DNA of 33,433 bases from Paenibacillus sp. Soil787. Lineage in GTDB: Bacteria > Bacillota > Bacilli > Paenibacillales > NBRC-103111. Under the pieces are notes generated by a model that was not told the origin of the DNA, did no database searches, and saw nothing but the letters and a program-made list of their open reading frames with translations. The DNA is taken from the NCBI RefSeq assembly GCF_001429545.1, contig NZ_LMSP01000031.1, positions 1 to 33,433 on the forward strand, in the 5' to 3' direction. This document shows, one piece after another, positions 31,739 through 33,433 of the stretch; the first letter of the stretch is position 1; the number at the start of each line of letters is the position of its first letter. The position numbers and the translations under genes are program-made.

Positions 31739-31817
31739 TACCGGCAAGAGGACTCGAACCTCCACCCTTTCGGACTCGATTTTGAGTCGAGCGCGTCTGC
31801 CATTCCGCCATGCCGGC
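31739..31817 (-). tRNA. tRNA-Leu(CAA)
   Basis: Cloverleaf with anticodon stem CTCGA/TCGAG around CTCAAAA and a long variable arm. Acceptor GCCGGCA pairs with TGCCGGT (G1-U72 wobble). CCA is not encoded. Last gene of the array; the D loop is one base shorter than in the B. subtilis counterpart as I recall it. Confidence 0.92.
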
Positions 31818-31837
31818 ATATGAAGTTGTAAAGATAT

Positions 31838-31926
31838 TGGTGCCGAAGACCAGACTTGAACTGGTACGGTAGTCACCTACCGCAGGATTTTAAGTCCTGT
31901 GCGTCTGCCGATTCCGCCACTCCGGC
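31838..31926 (-). tRNA. tRNA-Leu(UAA)
   Basis: Anticodon loop CTTAAAA between CAGGA and TCCTG, long variable arm, acceptor GCCGGAG/CTTCGGC; CCA encoded. Confidence 0.95.
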
Positions 31927-31934
31927 TTGTAATG

Positions 31935-32008
31935 TGGAGGCGCCACCCAGATTCGAACTGGGGGTAAAGCTTTTGCAGAGCTCTGCCTTACCACTTGGCT
32001 ATGGCGCC
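31935..32008 (-). tRNA. tRNA-Cys(GCA)
   Basis: Loop CTGCAAA between GAGCT and AGCTT (one G-U pair); acceptor GGCGCCA/TGGCGCC; CCA encoded. Confidence 0.95.
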
Positions 32009-32018
32009 TTAGTAATAA

Positions 32019-32093
32019 TGGAGCGGAAGACGGGGATCGAACCCGCGACCCTCGCCTTGGCAAGGCGATGCTCTACCGCTGAGCCACTTCCGC
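32019..32093 (-). tRNA. tRNA-Gly(GCC)
   Basis: Loop TTGCCAA between TCGCC and GGCGA; acceptor GCGGAAG/CTTCCGC; CCA encoded. Confidence 0.95.
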
Positions 32094-32101
32094 ATATAAA
32101 A

Positions 32102-32173
32102 CTGGGGATCAAGGATTTGAACCTTGGCATGACGGAGTCAAAGTCCGTTGCCTTACCGCTTGGCTAATCCCCA
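32102..32173 (-). tRNA. tRNA-Gln(UUG)
   Basis: Loop CTTTGAC between ACGGA and TCCGT; acceptor TGGGGAT/ATCCCCA with U1-A72, usual for tRNA-Gln; CCA not encoded. Confidence 0.94.
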
Positions 32174-32194
32174 TTATGTTGCTTGGTAATAATG

Positions 32195-32268
32195 GGCGGA
32201 CGACGGGACTTGAACCCGCGAATGCCGGATCCACAAACCGGTGCGTTAACCCCTTCGCCACGACCGCC
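32195..32268 (-). tRNA. tRNA-His(GUG), with two U-U mismatches
   Basis: Extra G at -1 opposite C73 marks tRNA-His. Loop TTGTGGA gives anticodon GUG. Two stem positions are U-U: 5-68 in the acceptor stem (GCGGTCG against CGTCCGC) and 31-39 in the anticodon stem (CCGGT against TCCGG). Other stems pair. CCA not encoded. Probably functional, but its structure is weaker than usual. Confidence 0.88.
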
Positions 32269-32292
32269 ACAATATTAAATTTCTTACTTTTT

Positions 32293-32366
32293 TGGCAGGG
32301 GCAGCAGGAATTGAACCCACACCAAAGGTTTTGGAGACCTTTGTTCTACCCTTAAACTATGCCCCT
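32293..32366 (-). tRNA. tRNA-Trp(CCA)
   Basis: Loop CTCCAAA between AAGGT and ACCTT; acceptor AGGGGCA/TGCCCCT, G73, CCA encoded. Confidence 0.95.
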
Positions 32367-32378
32367 AGAAAAAGTAAA

Positions 32379-32460
32379 TGGAGGCTGATGGATTCGAACC
32401 ACCGAACTCGAAGAGAGCAGATTTACAGTCTGCCGTGTTTAGCCACTTCACTAAGCCTCC
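32379..32460 (-). tRNA. tRNA-Tyr(GUA)
   Basis: Loop CTGTAAA between GCAGA and TCTGC; long variable arm; acceptor GGAGGCT/AGCCTCC; CCA not encoded. Confidence 0.94.
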
Positions 32461-32469
32461 ACAAAGCAA

Positions 32470-32545
<76 letters not shown>

Positions 32546-32562
32546 TTATTCATTTAGAAAAA

Positions 32563-32638
<76 letters not shown>

Positions 32639-32658
32639 TTACTTGATTCGGGAAAAAA

Positions 32659-32735
32659 TGGCGGAGCTGACGGGATTCGAACCCGCGGTCTCCTGCGTGA
32701 CAGGCAGGCATGTTAGGCCACTACACCACAGCTCC
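32659..32735 (-). tRNA. tRNA-Asp(GUC)
   Basis: Loop CTGTCAC between CCTGC and GCAGG; acceptor GGAGCTG/CAGCTCC, G73, CCA encoded. Confidence 0.95.
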
Positions 32736-32765
32736 ATGCTAAGTACAATATCTTCGGTTAAGAAG

Positions 32766-32844
<79 letters not shown>

Positions 32845-32897
32845 ACATTAATCATATATGATGAATCCGAGCAAAGCAAGTCTTGCTTAAGGAATCA

Positions 32898-32973
32898 TGG
32901 TGGAGGCTGACGGGATCGAACCGCCGACCCTCTGCTTGTAAGGCAGATGCTCTCCCAGCTGAGCTAAGCCTCC
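32898..32973 (-). tRNA. tRNA-Val(UAC)
   Basis: Loop CTTACAA between TCTGC and GCAGA; acceptor GGAGGCT/AGCCTCC; CCA encoded. Confidence 0.95.
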
Positions 32974-32996
32974 ATGGGATATAACTAGAAAATTAA

Positions 32997-33071
32997 TGGT
33001 GACCCGTAGGGGACTCGAACCCCTGTTACCTCCGTGAAAGGGAGGTGTCTTAACCACTTGACCAACGGGCC
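32997..33071 (-). tRNA. tRNA-Glu(UUC)
   Basis: Loop CTTTCAC between CCTCC and GGAGG; acceptor GGCCCGT/ACGGGTC with one G-U; CCA encoded. Confidence 0.95.
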
Positions 33072-33086
33072 TTGCTAGAAAGATAG

Positions 33087-33178
33087 TGGCGGAGAGAGAG
33101 GGATTCGAACCCTCGAGACGCTTGTGACGCCTACACGATTTCCAATCGTGCTCCTTCGGCCAGCTCGGACACCTCTCC
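33087..33178 (-). tRNA. tRNA-Ser(GGA)
   Basis: Loop TTGGAAA between CACGA and TCGTG; long variable arm; acceptor GGAGAGG paired with the CTCTCTCC side, G73, CCA encoded. Confidence 0.95.
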
Positions 33179-33181
33179 ATA

Positions 33182-33257
33182 TGGCTCCCCGAACAGGACT
33201 CGAACCTGTGACAACTCGATTAACAGTCGAGTGCTCTACCAACTGAGCTATCAGGGA
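33182..33257 (-). tRNA. tRNA-Asn(GUU)
   Basis: Loop CTGTTAA between CTCGA and TCGAG; acceptor TCCCTGA/TCGGGGA, G73, CCA encoded. First tRNA after the 23S gene, about 80 bp beyond its 3' end. Confidence 0.95.
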
Positions 33258-33273
33258 ATAGAAACAATGTTAC

Positions 33274-33330
33274 TTCAAGGATTTATTCCTTGAAAACTAG
33301 ATACGAAACTTGCGTAAAGTAACACTCAGG
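33274..33330 (-). promoter_or_regulatory. 23S-to-tRNA spacer with processing-type hairpin
   Basis: Contains CAAGGA/TCCTTG as a small hairpin and the block TTTCGTATCTAGTTTTCAAG (minus strand), a sequence commonly found in Bacillales rRNA spacers. No 5S rRNA gene is present in this spacer. Confidence 0.6.
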
Positions 33331-33334
33331 GTTT

Positions 33335-33433
33335 TTGGTTAAGCCCTCGACCGATTAGTATTCGTCAGCTGCATGCATTGCTGCACTTCCACCTCGAACC
33401 TATCAACCTCGTCGTCTACAAGGGGTCTTACAT
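33335..33433 (-). rRNA. 23S ribosomal RNA, 3' end (partial, runs off the window)
   Basis: The minus strand shows the conserved 3' terminal part of bacterial 23S rRNA, including GAGGTTGATAGGTTCGAGGT, GCAGCTGACGAATACTAATC and the end GGTCGAGGGCTTAACC. The rest of the gene, and 16S, would lie to the right of the window. The exact 3' end is uncertain by a few bases. Confidence 0.95.

Noticed and set aside
32887..33180. Minus-strand frame with GLAQLGEHLPYKQRVGGSIP
   Set aside because: Translation of the tRNA-Val/Glu/Ser genes; not a protein gene.

Overview
The window looks like chromosome of a low- to mid-GC, endospore-forming Firmicute, most likely Paenibacillus or a close relative. This is inferred from strong AGGAGG-type ribosome binding sites, TTG/GTG starts, a complete Lia-type envelope-stress operon, a YesM/YesN-controlled LplA/B/C-type sugar ABC transporter, a YjcZ-like 37-residue protein, a c-di-AMP (ydaO) riboswitch, and a tRNA array whose gene order matches Bacillus subtilis trnD as I remember it. 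No plasmid, prophage or intact insertion sequence is visible.

Layout. 1-810 is gene-poor and holds two repeat arrays: four 51-bp tandem units with an embedded palindrome, then 113-bp structured repeats. 811-4985 (minus) is a six-gene operon, liaI-like, liaH/PspA-like, liaF, liaS, liaR, lepB, preceded by a near-perfect LiaR/CesR-type inverted repeat. Divergently, a ydaO riboswitch leads a secreted 3D-domain wall protein (5305-6096, TTG start). 6260-9692 (minus) holds a small hydrophilic protein, a DHH/DHHA1 nanoRNase-like protein, a CapA-family protein and a PIG-L deacetylase. 9941-11131 is an Eis-type acetyltransferase. 11231-16308 (minus) is a molybdenum-cofactor cluster, reading in transcription order: membrane-cytochrome/sulfite-oxidase fusion, MOSC protein, mobA, moaA, moeA. 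After a DUF2269-like membrane protein comes about 0.8 kb of non-coding DNA (16975-17813) with three different short-repeat families. 17814-20924 (minus) is a two-component system and an MFS transporter; 21036-24801 has a Myb/SANT-like protein, an alpha/beta hydrolase, a ROK-type regulator, a methyltransferase and a YjcZ-like peptide. 24908-31600 (minus) is YesM-YesN plus substrate-binding protein and two permeases with no ATPase. 31739-33257 is a 16-tRNA cluster directly behind the 3' end of a 23S rRNA gene that runs off the right edge; no 5S gene lies between them.

How the genes work together. The Lia module senses envelope damage and appears to bring signal peptidase I under the same control; the neighbouring wall enzyme answers to c-di-AMP, so two envelope-homeostasis inputs meet in the 4986-5304 divergent region. 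The Moco cluster supplies cofactor-building enzymes next to a likely client oxidoreductase. The YesMN pair probably controls the adjacent oligosaccharide importer, which would borrow a shared ATPase encoded elsewhere. The most unusual material is the repeats (51-bp, 113-bp, about 36-bp, the GTTGTA palindrome array), the c-di-AMP switch abutting the ribosome binding site, the membrane Moco fusion protein, the 5S-less rRNA/tRNA junction, and a tRNA-His with two U-U mismatches.
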